This document shows positions 22,729 to 34,466 of a DNA stretch of 64,000 nt, piece after piece. The notes beneath the pieces were generated by a model. The model was not told the DNA's origin. It searched no databases and saw only the letters and a program-made list of their open reading frames with translations. This stretch comes from Culex pipiens pallens (Eukaryota; Arthropoda; Insecta; Diptera; Culicidae). Position 1 is the stretch's first letter. Each line of letters opens with the position of its first letter. The position numbers and the translations under genes were made by a program. Location of the stretch: the NCBI RefSeq assembly GCF_016801865.2, contig NC_068938.1, positions 90,048,221-90,112,220 of the forward strand, written 5' to 3'.

Positions 22729-22865
22729 ACGCATCCCGAACGCCGAATCGTACACGCTGAGCAGCCTCTACCCGGACACGTTGTACTACTTCTGGCTGGC
22801 GGCCCGGTCCCAGCGGGGCGAAGGTGCCACCACGCCGCCGATCCCGGTTCGCACCAAACAATACG
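22729..22865 (+). CDS. Lar, FN3-3 exon 2
   Basis: 137 nt, acceptor TTCACAG (22722-22728), donor GTAAGT (22866-22871). One base completes the split Gln codon. Then 45 codons (RIPNAESYTLSSLYPDTLYY to TPPIPVRTKQY) plus one base. LYPDTLYYFWLAARSQRG is the F-G strand core of the third FN3 repeat and is very close to Drosophila Lar. It is part of a continuous 293-codon reading across five exons. The minus strand is also open here, but that is a shadow of GC-rich coding sequence. Confidence 0.96.
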
Positions 22866-25286
22866 GTAAGTTCGTCCCTTTCCTAGCCTAGCATAAGAGG
22901 AACTCTTTCCCATTAAGACAAGTTCGCGCGCGCCCTACAATAATTGTGGGGCGAAATGATTTTTTGATTTTTGTTCGGAAAAAACACTTAGATTGTAAGA
23001 TTTTTTTAACAAATGAATCTACGAGGAAGAAAACTCGACACTGAATCAGTGTTGAACATTTGAAGAAGACATTTTTTACACATAAAACTAGGCAGGTGCG
23101 TTTCGCACCCAATTTTGAAACAGGTGAAAAATCATGATGACAAAACGACAAAAGGAATCTCGCTCCGCATAATCAATTCCGTTAAAAAAAGAAAACTTTT
23201 ACAAAAAGTTTTATTTTTCTAAATTTTACAACCCCAAACCCCTCGCATTTCTATTCCATAGCCATCAGCTTCGTTGACTTTTTCAGTTTTTCCCACGAAA
23301 GTTCATTTTTTAAGTTTCCCAAATTATCAAAAAAAAAGTGCGCAAAGCAAGTAAAAGTTGGTCCCGTTCTGTTGTTGTTTCTGTTCTGGCAAACTTTTCA
23401 AAAATATATGTTTTGTGAGCGAGTGTGTGCGTGTGACGAAAACTGCTTCATGCAAATCTGGACAGCAAAGTGCAACACGTTTGTGTGAGTGTGTGAAGGC
23501 AATGCTGTGTGAGTGTTTGCGCGTGTGTGTGTGCAATTTTGCTTGCCTAACTTTGTTTCGTTCGATATTTTTCAATCAAGTTCTTGGACTACCCGTTCAC
23601 CGTGGAAGTTTGAATGTTTTATTCTGGTGGCAATTGTTTTTCCTGATTTATCTTTTCTTTACAAAAAAAAAGTAAAATATTGCATGTCCAGCTATCAATT
23701 ACCATCCAATGGCTGTTTCCTCGTTTTCTTTCCAACTTTTCCACTTTGTTTGTCCATATTTTCCGTTTTCTGAGCCCAACATTGTTTTTTTTTTAATTTT
23801 CAAAAACTTTCTCTCTCTTTCTCCGGCTTTGGATCCCACTTTCGTTACGCTGTCGGTTTGAAAAAAAATCAGTTTCCCAAGTTTACGTTCGTTGGTTTTT
23901 CGTTCATTTCCACCCCCTCCCCCTGCTCCGCTCCACCCCTCTTTTTTCACCGTAATATATGCACCTTCAACAAACTGCACCTGATTGATGAGCACTGATT
24001 GTGTAAAGCACCTCGTATTCCTCGTACTCAGTTCAAACTGCACCAGTAGATATGATAATGGTTTTTTTTTCCTTTTATTTTTGGATCACGATATTTTCGT
24101 TTACCACGAGTATGCTAATAAAAAAAAACGTTGCATTCGCCCATCATTTTTTTTCTACATCAGAATGTTGTAAAGCAAACAAAAAAAGCAAATCCAGGTA
24201 GAAAGTGCAAGCAACACGACACTGAGGCAGCGTAAGGTGCTTGGGAAGCGCTGCTTTCAGTTGTGGTCAATTTTACTTTCCAGTCTTATGTTGCTGATTT
24301 TGATGTACGATTTTTTTTCTTATTAAGTTGTTTTTATTTGTTTCAAAAAACTTGGTTCACTGATTGTTGTTAAGGTTCTATTCTGAAATTATCACAGTAT
24401 GTATACTTGAGGAAAAATACGAAAATTTTGAAAATCGACTTATAGACATTTCAATGATGGATTTCGACACCCTAAATAAGGGGTGTCTTAAGAATTGCCA
24501 ACGGGCAAAATGTGGTACCTACATTCAAAAAAAGATGAAAAATAAAGTTTGCTATGTAAAGATTGCTATATAAAGTTTACCTAAAGCTAATTTATAATGA
24601 ATAGTTTTTTTCTCTCAAATACTTGTCATAAAGAGAGAAACATTACACATGTTTTTTGCATAGGTTTTTTAACATGTCTTAATTCATTTGTTTGGAATTC
24701 AAACTGAAAAATATCAAAAAAGTTGCAAATGTTTGAATTTAAAAAGATTTTTTTTTCGAGTTGAACTTTTTATTCCTTTTTTATTGACCCTCTTTTTAAT
24801 AGCCGTCAAACTTGAGATTTTTCAAAATTTCTCAGATGACAGTCATTTATTTAATCTAACCTCATCGATGAAAAAACTAGCTATTTTGTTTAAAATAATG
24901 ATTTTTAAAATTTTGCCTGCGCGTACCAGAAAGCTTAAAGTTTGGGCCGCCGGTAACCTTAACGCATATTTTATTAACCTTGTTTCGTCAAATTGCAAAA
25001 TATACGAGAAGTCTAGAAAAAATATAATTTTTGGTAAGGCTTTTTTTTTGTTATTTGTAGAATAGTTTATCTGTTCAACAGTATTTTTCAAATAAAATGT
25101 CTATGTACGGTATTTTTTGCCTCTTGCGTTCTTTAAAAAAATAAAGGAGAGTGACTTTTCTTTAAAATAAAATTGCTTTACTTTTTTTTAACTCTCGAAT
25201 TGGACATTTTAAATTGAAAATTTACCTCTTTTTATGTAATTTTACAGAGTTTAATACATGATTAATTAAATTTAATGGAAAGGGCA

Positions 25287-25505
25287 TACCGTAATCTGGA
25301 GTGAATCGGGACTACAGTCTGAATAGGGACAGCAGTTTTTAGAGCACTTAAAGCTTTTAAATTTGGAAATGGACGTACACATTATGTTGGCCTGAGTCTG
25401 TTCTAACCGAAACCAACCAGAAAAATCAAAATATTGTGCTCCAACATGGTTAAAAATGCTGTCCCAATTCGCCCCATGTGTCCCGATTGACCCCAGTTTA
25501 CGGTA
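25287..25505. mobile_element. 219-bp TA-flanked MITE, family A copy 1
   Basis: The ends are TACCGTAATCTGGAGTGAAT and the inverse of TACCGTAAACTGGGGTCAAT. The inside has CTACAGTCTGAATAGGGACA, shared with the copies at 26484 and 62056. TA at both edges fits a Tc1/mariner-like target. No ORF. Confidence 0.85.
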
Positions 25506-26483
25506 CATTTATTTAGCTGAATTTAACTGTTTCAAACAAACTAAATCACTTCATAACTACAGTTTTGCTACTGTTTGTGAATTGATGTTTCAAAATTATA
25601 AGAATTTATGAAAATATTCTTTTTCCAAAACTTTTTCGTCAGTGGTTCTAAAATCTACAATTTGTAAAAAGATTAAAAACAAAAACAAGCATCATGCAAT
25701 ATATTCTGAATAGTTTACAATCGATTTTACAAGTTTATTCCAAGTTTATTCAATGAAAAACCAAGTTTTTAAATGAAAATTGCAATTTCAATAAATTTTT
25801 GTTTGCCTCCTGATTTAAATGGAAATTGAAGAAAACCTGGAATAAAAATTTGCTATGGCCTGCTGACTAATTATTTTGAGTGAGTTTTTGTTATAACATT
25901 TATAAATATATATTTTATATTTCGACAAACTTCGGCTAAGTGCGTTTAACCCGAAAAAGTATCTGAATGTCTCACTTAAATAGTATGTTTTAAAAGTGTT
26001 ATATTAATTCTTCTATTACCTTAATTAATGTAGAAAAAGTGTTTATTCTTTAAGAATAAAACCATGCTTTTATAAGCTTCGATAAGTTTAATAATGTCGA
26101 TGCAAATATAAAAAAAGTGTTTGTACCTCAAGGTCGAAGGAAATGTGGCAAAAAATTATGCATAATTTTAAAAATTTAAGTTTCTAGCCAGAATTTCTAA
26201 ACATCAGTAACATTTATCTTGGAAAATGCATTATACACCCGTACATTTGATTTGCAAAATGTAAGTTTCGTCGAAAAAAGCGAAAAAACATATTGCGATA
26301 CTGTTCATCAAAATTTAACTATAATTCTAATGATTTTTGAATAAACTCGAACATGCTTAAAATTGTTATAAACTTTGACTTCAGTTGATTGCCCTAAAAT
26401 TTCCAATGAAAAATACTTGCAACAGCCTGATTCGTATCAATAAAAGCAATTTTTACTAAATTGAATATGGACGCAAAATCAAG

Positions 26484-26700
26484 TACCGTCAACTGGGGCG
26501 AATTGGGACACATGGGGCGAATGGGGACAGCAGTTTTAACCATGTTAGAGTACAATATTTTGATTTTTCTGGTTGGTTTCGGATAGAACAGACTCAGACC
26601 AACAAAATGTACATCCATTTGCGCATTTAAAACCTTTAAGTGCTCTAAACACTGCTGTCCCTATTCAGACTGTAGTCCCGATTCACCCCAGATGACGGTA
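26484..26700. mobile_element. 217-bp TA-flanked MITE, family A copy 2
   Basis: It starts TACCGTCAACTGGGGCGAAT and ends with the inverse of TACCGTCATCTGGGGTGAAT. It is in the opposite internal orientation to copy 1 (TGTCCCTATTCAGACTGTAG near its right end) and only about 1 kb from it. The two could pair as an inverted repeat. Confidence 0.85.
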
Positions 26701-26743
26701 AGATAAGAGATTTTGTAAAAATAAGAATACTTAAAAATAATAA

Positions 26744-27192
26744 CGTGGTGATTATTGCACTCGATCCTGACTCTTGAGAAATCTTGATCGTGAGACGAGA
26801 AATGACGATCGAAAGTTGGAATAGCAATTTAAAACATATCACAAATTTCATAAAAAATTTAACAATTAAAAAAATAAAATAAAAATCGCAAATTTCAAAA
26901 TAATTAACCATTTTGAAAATTTAAAAAAAATCGCAGATCATTAGATATTTAATTCGTTTATAGATTTGAAAAAAAAGGTTTTATTATATTTCCGAAATAA
27001 TTTTTAATTTTGGAAACAAGCTTCGAAACATATCGACATTTTCTCGATCGTCAGTGGTGATAGGTCGAGAAATCACGATCATATGATTTCAATCTATTTT
27101 CGAAAAATCATGGCTTGCCATTGAAAAATTACGACTTACCGTTGACAAATTACAATCGTTATATTACGATCGAGTGCAATAATCAGCACGAC
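26744..27192. mobile_element. 449-bp MITE with GATTATTGCACTCGATC TIRs
   Basis: The left end CGTGGTGATTATTGCACTCG is matched by CGAGTGCAATAATCAGCACG at the right. Several inner blocks around CACGATC/GATCGTGA are palindromic. AT-rich, non-coding. Confidence 0.75.
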
Positions 27193-27878
27193 AAACATGA
27201 CAATCCAGATTTTGCTTTATATATGTCCTGTAAAATTTGTGTGAAGTCCAACAAGGAAGCAAAATACTAAAATTAAAATTTTAAGCTTAGGTCTCACATT
27301 ATTTATTTATAACCTTAGAAAATTGAACGCTTAAATTTAACAATCTTACTGAAAAACCTATAGTTATGATGAATTTTCATTAAAATACAATATTTATGGA
27401 TTGGGAAAATTTTGTTCATTTGATAAATTATTTATCTAGTTTTGTCTTTGTAAATATTGTAATAATTATGGTGCATATTCTGAAAAACCGAAATCATGTA
27501 TGCATTAATCTATACTCAATAGCAATAAATTGGTGAACTAAGTCGTTATCATAAGTTTGATTTTTTTGTTCCCATTTTATTTTTAATCATTTATAATAAG
27601 TGAGTTCACCTTAGTTTTATTGTCATATTATGCTAAGTTTTCGCTTTTTATCACTTTTGTGCTTTAGGTTACCTTCTAATTAGTTGTATTTTGTTTCTTT
27701 TCTTTTTTCTTTTCATTTGTTTCGTGTGTGATTTTCTGCTTCAAACTGAAAATTTGAAAAAAACAAAATGTAAAACTATCACCAAAACAACAATAAAAAA
27801 AAACCTACCGAAAAATAATTCGTCACCCAAATTCGAACCACCACCCACACCGCGTGTTCGCGCGCGCTGTTCATGTAG

Positions 27879-28175
27879 TCCCCGGTGCACCGCCCCGTAA
27901 TATAACCGTCGAGGCGACCAGCCCCACGACGATCAACGTGTCCTGGCTGCCGCCGCCGGTCGAGCGGTCCAACGGGGCCATTGTGTACTATAAGGTATTC
28001 TTCGTCGAGGACGGCCGCACCGACGCCGAGGCCACGGTGACCACCCTCAACTCCACCAGCCTGACGCTGGACGAGCTGAAGCGCTGGACCGAGTACAAGA
28101 TCTGGGTGCTGGCCGGAACGACCGTCGGGGACGGGCCCCGCTCCTACCCGGTCACTGCTCGAACCCACGAAGACG
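27879..28175 (+). CDS. Lar, FN3-4 exon (whole repeat)
   Basis: 297 nt, acceptor TGTAG (27874-27878), donor GTACGT (28176-28181). Two bases complete a Val codon, then 98 codons plus one base. It runs from PGAPPRNITVEATSPTTINV to DGPRSYPVTARTHED. One exon holds the whole fourth FN3 repeat: SWLPPP with the conserved Trp, YYKVFFVEDG, LDELKRWTEYKIWVLAG. Two N-glycosylation motifs (NIT, NST) are visible. The next canonical exon would begin with the VPGDPQD-type linker of FN3-5, which I could not find in the window. Confidence 0.96.
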
Positions 28176-28439
28176 GTACGTACTTTGCAACCACTCTCTC
28201 TATCTGCTGCTCTCTCAGTTTTGTCCTCCCAACCCCCCAAAACAAAACAATTCCTCACCGAAGATAGTTTCGACACACGCCACAACAAAACCCGGAGACA
28301 CCAACCACCACCACCACCAGAGACACCAACCTTCACAACAACAACACTGGATTACACACTCTCTGATCAACAACCAATCAACTAACTAACTAACCAGCTA
28401 CTAACCGATCAAAAAAGTTTTTCTTCCCCCTTTTTGCAG

Positions 28440-28448
28440 ATTACTAAC
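28440..28448 (+). other. Possible alternative acceptor giving immediate stop
   Basis: TACTAACCGATC (branch-point-like CTAAC) followed by CTTCCCCCTTTTTGCAG (ends 28439) is the best-looking acceptor after the FN3-4 donor. The exon at 27879 ends in phase 1. Joining here would read Asp-Tyr-stop. It could be unused, or could end the protein early as a soluble ectodomain fragment or trigger decay. Confidence 0.25.
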
Positions 28449-29376
28449 CGATTTTTTTGTATTTTGAAGGTTTTTAATCTTTTTGTAAAAAAAACAATAA
28501 CAACTAAAAACTCACACAAACACACACCTAATAGTCTATAAGCAAATGATTTTTGTGATTTTTGATAACCAACCGTATTTTTGCAAACAATACCCGCAAT
28601 TGTTTTGTACCCCACACAAAAAGCAGCCCGCAAGGATTTCTAACCTACCATTTTTGAATTTTGAATAGCGCTGCCCGCCACGACAAAAAAAATACCCCAC
28701 CGGAAACAGTCTAACCGTTTGTGTTTAGTTACAATACTATTGTTTCTATTTTTGTGGGTGACCACAAAACGTTTGAATTTTTGTATATTTTTTTCTCGTT
28801 TTTATTTTCACAATTTGTGTACCTTTTGTCTCATCAACGGCTGAAAGTCCCCGGAAACGGGAGCGTTTTTTTCTTTCACCGTTGTGGTTCCCTTATTTTT
28901 GTGTATGGACAGTTAATTTCCCTTGGCGAAAGCCCGGGAAAAGCCCCCGGCGGTGCCGATAGTAGTAGCAGTAGCAGCAGCAGCAATATGTTTTTATATG
29001 TGTGTGTGTGCGACAACTACATTCCTGGCTGTGAATATATTTTTATAATCCTTTTTATTCGGGTGAAGATTTTTGTGCAGTGAGCAGTTCTCTACGAAAA
29101 ACTAAGGTTGAACTTACTTTTCCAAATATTGAGAAGAACCAAAAAAACAAAATAAAACTATCTACTTTTTATTTTTCACTTCATTATTCTTAAAATCTCA
29201 AAACTTTGGCTGAAGTCTATGTATTTTTTTATATTTTTATCAACGGTGTCTTATTACCTCTTTAAACACCTCAATTTAGACTTAAAATGTGACAAAACAA
29301 CGCAATAATGATATAACCATATTTTTTCCACGCAAAGTTCAATAATGATTTTTCAATTGAGCTTTAAAAAAATGCT

Positions 29377-29861
29377 ACACAGTAAAAAAAAGTTATGTTT
29401 TTTAAAGGTTGAAAGTTATATGGTTGAATATTCTCTCTTTTTGCGTAACTTTACCCAAAAAATGTGTAAAAAAGATAAATTCAACAGAAACTGATGAAAA
29501 CTTCATCAGTTCTTGGTGTAAAACCAATATTTTTTTAACACAAAATTTTTCTTTCAACTTTCCAAATTTATTTTTTTCTGCTGTGCATATTATTTCAAAT
29601 TCTGAATGCTTAAATTTAAAAATTGAATAATTGTAGTAAATTAAACCATTGGTTGCTTTTTTTTTTATTTTTGATGGCTGAAAAATCTAATGGTTCAATA
29701 TTAACTCTTTTTCGATGTAATTTTACCTAAATTCTTGTGAAATAAGTAAAACCATACAAAAAGATGCAAATTTACACACTTTTAGAGGTAATATATCGCA
29801 TTTTACTCACACTAAACCAGCCAATATTCCCCGATGTAAAATTACATGTTTTTTACTGTGT
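29377..29861. mobile_element. 485-bp MITE with ACACAGTAAAAAA TIRs
   Basis: The ends ACACAGTAAAAAA and TTTTTTACTGTGT are inverted. Internal phrases such as GATGTAATTTTACC recur in the copy at 30289. Non-coding. Confidence 0.65.
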
Positions 29862-30288
29862 TTTTTATCAACATAACCACAACTTTGCTCTAGGTTTAAT
29901 TGAAAAAGTTTTTTTATAAACATATCGACTTTTATTGCCATGACAACCATGACATGAAGCACGAATCCTGATTTTAAACATTTACAGTTCCATCCCGTCT
30001 TTGACAAACCCGTTTTGGCAATATTTTTTTACCTGATTTACAATGTAAAAAAATGATGGTAATATTACATCAGGTAATGGTGACAGATTTTGTGTAAAAA
30101 AAGTGTAATTACCAAAAAAATATTATTTTAAAACTCCTGATGCTTTCAAAGGATAAGTTAAAAATATTCTTTGAGAAATGCACTTATCACGTAAATAAAG
30201 TTTAAATAATAAAATCATAAATATAAATCACGAAGTGAATTGTTAAATCGTTTTTTTTTCGATCATTACATGTTTGATTGATTGACAT

Positions 30289-30505
30289 TACACAGTAAAA
30301 AAAAGTGTAAATTTGGAAGGTGTAATTTTGGAAGGTTATTACCTCTTTAATGATGTAATTTTACCTCAATTTAGACTGAACAAGTGATATTGCATTAAAA
30401 AAGAGGCAAAATAACACCTTTTCAGAGGTAAAATTACACATTTTTTCTGACATAAAAGATGTACCCCTTCCCAGATGTAATATGACCATGTTTTCTTACT
30501 GTGTA
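30289..30505. mobile_element. 217-bp MITE, CACAGTAAAA family, TA flanks
   Basis: TA followed by CACAGTAAAA at the left, TTACTGTG followed by TA at the right. Internal GTAATTTTACCTC and AGAGGTAAAATTAC form further inverted pairs. A short relative of 29377-29861. Confidence 0.7.
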
Positions 30506-30753
30506 GGTGAAACAAGAATGTTTTTATGTCAATAACTACTTTAAAGTATTTACAGATGGTTCCAGACAAATCAATGCCTCTGTGCTTTCTTATGCTTATA
30601 TGATAAAAAACGTAAAAAAAAAGATTATTAAATCAACTCATCGAACAAACAAAAAATTAAAGACAAAAGTAAATAACTTATTCGAAGTAATACCAAAACC
30701 TTTAAATTGAATAATAATATAGCTATTTTCCAATATTAAAACAAGGACAAGCC

Positions 30754-30994
30754 CGCCCGTGTGAATCAATCGGACCGCGCACTGGACTCACAATCCAGAG
30801 GTCGCCGGTTTAAATCCCGCGGCGGACGCTCTAAAAATTATTTGTGTAAATATAGGTATTCGGCGCCGTCGCTCCGTGCCATACTTTCATATACTTAGGG
30901 CGGCAAAGTCCTGGTAGATAAAAAGGAAGACACTAGTGGTTGGTACTAGCAATGGTGGCCAACAGCTATAAACTTCGTCAACTTAGTTTTTTTT
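30754..30994 (+). mobile_element. tRNA-derived SINE with 7-bp target duplication
   Basis: The head has a stem CTGGA/TCCAG around loop CTCACAA (anticodon-like CAC) and a B-box-like GGTTTAAATCCC. It is bounded by ACAAGCC at 30747-30753 and 30995-31001. It ends in a T-run. The acceptor stem does not pair, so it is not a tRNA gene. Confidence 0.7.
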
Positions 30995-31569
30995 ACAAGC
31001 CTGCATATCTTCAAGGAAAATAATGTATTCCTGAATAAAAAATATGTTTCTTGTTGAAACATTCCGATATTGAAAAGTTTATAAGATTATTTTAAAACAT
31101 AAGTTTGACATACTTTTAAATACCTTTTTATTAAAACAATTACGACTTGGATTAATGCTTTGATTTGATTTTATAAAATATACATCTCAATCATATTTCA
31201 AAATTAAGCTGCCAAGAGTTCGAATTTAATAAATTAGATTCGTTATTCGTTCGTTTCCCTGTTCTTAACTAAAGTTTTGTTCTTGTGGATCTGACCAACA
31301 GCTTCAACAAATGTTTGTTTGATTGTCTGTTATTAGTGATGTTCAATTTAATTTTAATGATTTTTTTCAGTTTTCAAAGGTTCTTCTCAAAAATCATCAA
31401 ACGCTGCACAAAAAATGTAAAGATATTCTTGAAATTTGAATTGAACACAAACAAAAAAGTGCTACACCTTTCGTAGAGAACCGCTCCACTGCAAAAACCA
31501 CCAACAACGGCATTTTAAAAACTCGCAGAGTAATTTTATTTTTTCTCCCCCCACAAACATTTGAACCAG

Positions 31570-31676
31570 GTCCAGGTCATGCCGACGTAACAATCCGGAG
31601 CGTGTCCAGCTTCCCGCGACGTATCCGGGCTGCCGCGAGTAGTCACGGTCCGTCCCCGGAACAAGAGAGCCCGTAA
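31570..31676 (+). CDS. Candidate alternative terminal exon of Lar
   Basis: The segment is GC-rich in an AT-rich intron and follows a pyrimidine tract and acceptor ACCAG (31565-31569). Spliced to the FN3-4 exon in its phase-1 frame, it reads Gly, then 34 residues from PGHADVTIRSVSS to SPEQESP, then TAA. The opening faintly resembles an FN3 linker (PG…DV.I.SVSS), after which the FN3 fold is absent. The product would be an ectodomain that stops after FN3-4 without a membrane span. No convincing nearby AATAAA was seen, and the minus strand is also open, so this may be a non-coding unique island instead. Confidence 0.25.
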
Positions 31677-32660
31677 TTAAGGGATACTTCACGTTTCTGT
31701 GTTAAGTTGCTTGTTTCTCTTTTTTTACACCCCCACTGGTAAAATATAAAAATCTGGTTTACCACGCGCCCATGGAAGTGTAACGCTTGTCCCACTCTCG
31801 AGAATTAAGAGAGCAAAAAAAGCAGTCAAAAAATAACTCTCCGTAACGGATACCGTGACAACTCGCGACGGCCCCCTCGGCCGGAGGACGAACAAATTTT
31901 TGATGTCCTCCGCCTGTGGTTGGAACAGTGTTTTTTTTTATTATCATCTCTATAAATTTTTCGTTCGTGTGTGCGCTGAACCATACTTTATGAATCTACA
32001 AAATAATAAAAAAAAAGCGAATCATACCCACGTACAAACACACAAACCTGCACTCAGAAGCATGGCCTCGATGGATGCAGCCCACGCAAAACAAGCAGTG
32101 TAACAAGCGAGCAGAACGTAAATTAAAATTTGCGTTTGTTAAATTAGAGAATCGAACAAAAAAGATGTTGATGTTTTTTCATATAAAAATCTTACTTACG
32201 ATGTAATTAAAAGAGGCACTCGTGCAAACAATTACGTTTGATTAGAAAGGCAGGATCAGTGAAATGGAACGGTACATTTCAAGTGAAAAGAAATATTAAT
32301 TACACAAACCAACAAAAATCCCAACCATCAAGCAAGATAAAGTATGACAGACAGGGTTTTGCTCAATCATAATTATGAAACAATATTGTTTTAATTATCA
32401 AGAGAACATTTTTAAATAAAAATGTGATTGTATGTAAAATTAATTTGGAAAATGGAAAGTTTTTGCCCTTTGATAAATCGTCCATTAACATGTTATTTTT
32501 TATAACAATTTGTATCTATTTATGAAAAAAGTGTGCTCGTTATCACGAAACAAAGTTATTTTCTATAAAGGAAGGTATCTAAAATTTTCTCTTTCGACTT
32601 ATTTGATCGATCCCCTATTAACATGATTTTCAATATCAAATAGTTAACCTTTTGAGTAGT

Positions 32661-32750
32661 GGGTGACGATTCTCAAGATTTTCAATTTCCCGGGAAACGA
32701 GAGTTGAATTTGGCCATTTCCCGGGAATTCCCGGGACCCGGGATTTATTT
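32661..32750. repeat. CCCGGG-rich element end, left of satellite
   Basis: It starts GGGTGACGATTCTC and contains TTTCCCGGGAAACGAG and TTTCCCGGGAATTCCCGGG. An inverted relative ends GCTCGTCACCC at 46966. The two face each other across the whole satellite complex. Confidence 0.6.
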
Positions 32751-33487
32751 TTTTACTATGCCAATAGTGGCAATAATTTAAAAGAAAAGTAAAAAAAAAT
32801 CATTTTTTTATGAATTTACTTACAATCATTTCTTACTTATTCTATGAAACGTTAATTGAAGTATCCTCATTATTTAGAGGAACTATATCTACCTTATGAT
32901 TTTTTTCTAAATCTGCAAATACAAGATTGTTTCTTGAGCTTTTTGGGACTCTGGGACAGACTGGGAATTTTAGTTTAAAATGTTTATGAATAATAAATAA
33001 TTTCCAAGTATCGGGATTTTTGCAATATGATAAAAAACGAGTCAAACAACAATTTCAACTTGTTTTTTCCCTTTTAAGGTCATCTGTAAATATTCATTGA
33101 AGAAATATTTACAGTTATTAGGAAAACCCGAATGTTCACAATTGGCGGACAATAACTTTACAAAGGTTGCCAGAGCTTTTTTTCCCAAAATATAATTTTA
33201 TATTGAGTTTGACGTGAAACACAATATGACTTATTGACATAAAAAAATACCTTGATACAGCGAAATTAACTTAGGGATTTAGAATTAAAAAAAGGTGCAG
33301 GTGGTTATGTTCTACATGACCAATATGACAAAGAACTTTGTACAAAACTCCTAAAAAATATTCTATTTTATTTTATATTTTTAAAACATTGCCTATGTAT
33401 TTAATCCTAAATAATTTATTCCTATAAAATGTTTTCCATCTTTGACACCTCTGTGGAAATAAATTGCCAAAACAAGTATGGTTCGGA

Positions 33488-33914
33488 AAATGTCCAATCA
33501 AAATGGTAATTTTCATGTCCAGTATCAAAAACCATGAATTTTGGTACCCATATTGCCCCAAGTCGAATAGTTCGATTAATGTCCCCCCGGTAGAACCTTC
33601 CCGAGGGCAATTGCCACTCCGGGTGTGGCCAATCCGGTCAAAATGGCCATTTTCATTACCAGTTTCAAAAATCATGAATTTTGATACCCATATTGCCCCA
33701 AGTCGTATGGTACGATTAATGTCCCCCCGGTAGAACCATCCCGAGGGCACTGGCCACTCCGGGTGTGGCCAATCCGGTCAAAATGGCCATTTTCATTACC
33801 AGTTTCAAAAATCATGAATTTTGATACCCATATTGCCCCAAGTCGTATGGTTCGATTAATGTCCCCCCGGTAGAACCTTCCCCAGGGCACTGGCCACTCC
33901 GGGTGTGGCCAATA
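33488..33914 (+). repeat. Satellite block A (140-bp unit, about 3 copies)
   Basis: Tandem units with CATGAATTTTGATACCCATA, TTGCCCCAAGTCGTATGG, CCCCCCGGTAGAACC and GGGTGTGGCCAATCCGGTC. The first unit is the most diverged. The period is 140 bp. The block runs into the terminal module at 33915. Confidence 0.9.
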
Positions 33915-34168
33915 TCCTATAAATGTGGTCCCAAGCCCATTGCCCCAAATCATTCTGGTCCGGTGACCGTCCTTACAATCTTCATAAGAACAGAATTCCT
34001 CCCAATTTAGTGCACAAACTGTGTCTTTCAATGTGTGCGTGTGTGTGTGTGAGCAATAAAATTACCACCGTGGATCCGCTTTTGTCGAAACCTCGTAAGG
34101 CACTGAATTTTTCTGAGGCTATCTGTTAGCTTAAATAGTTCGCATGAAATGTGGCAACATGGTGCAAA
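33915..34168 (+). repeat. Satellite terminal module, left copy
   Basis: About 254 bp of non-satellite sequence. It includes GGTCCGGTGACCGTCC, a GTGTGTGTGTGTGAGCAATAAA stretch (split: GT run then GAGCAATAAAATT) and TGTTAGCTTAAATAGTTC. It recurs inverted at 34213-34466 and, diverged, at 46187-46440. Each copy directly borders the end of a satellite block. Confidence 0.85.
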
Positions 34169-34212
34169 TTTTGCCTCCTCTCCTGTTTACGTGGAACTGT
34201 CACGCGAGAATG

Positions 34213-34466
34213 TTGCACCACTGTTGCCACATTTCATGCGAACTATTTAAGCTAACAGATAGCCTCAGAAAAATTCAGTGCCTTACGAGGTTTCGACAAA
34301 AGCGGATCCACGGTGGTAATTTTATTGCTCACACACACACACGCACACATTGAAAGACACAGTTTGTGCACTAAATTGGGAGGAATTCTGTTCTTATGAA
34401 GATTGTAAGGACGGTCACCGGACCAGAATGATTTGGGGCAATGGGCTTGGGACCACATTTATAGGA
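34213..34466 (-). repeat. Satellite terminal module, inverted copy
   Basis: Nearly exact reverse complement of 33915-34168 (positions pair so that x+y = 68381). A 68-codon open frame in the left copy is translated identically from this one on the other strand, so the arms are almost unmutated. About 44 bp of unpaired spacer separates the two. Confidence 0.9.

Larger units (their letters stand above)
22866..27878 (+). other. Lar intron between FN3-3 and FN3-4
   Basis: 5013 bp. The first 1.4 kb is T/C-rich and largely repeat-free, with GTGTGTGTG-type runs near 23410-23530. About 24.2-27.6 kb is AT-rich and holds three MITEs (25287-25505, 26484-26700, 26744-27192). The 3' end has a weak polypyrimidine tract: the ~45 nt before acceptor TGTAG (27874-27878) are purine-mixed and include CGCGCGCGC. 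No other gene was seen. Confidence 0.75.
28176..33487 (+). other. Large Lar intron, part before the satellite
   Basis: First part of an intron extending past the window end (>35.8 kb). 28176-29090 is T/C-rich with tandem CTAAC motifs near 28380-28405 and an AGT/AGC triplet run near 28958-28986. Two CACAGTAAAA-ended MITEs lie at 29377 and 30289 and a SINE at 30754. 31480-32110 is a GC-richer unique island containing a candidate terminal exon. A CCCGGG-rich repeat end lies at 32661. No recognised Lar exon. Confidence 0.7.

Noticed and set aside
28721..29083. 120-codon frame with a Ser run as a gene
   Set aside because: The Ser run is an AGT/AGC microsatellite and the rest is Phe-rich translated T-tract; no domain or splice logic.
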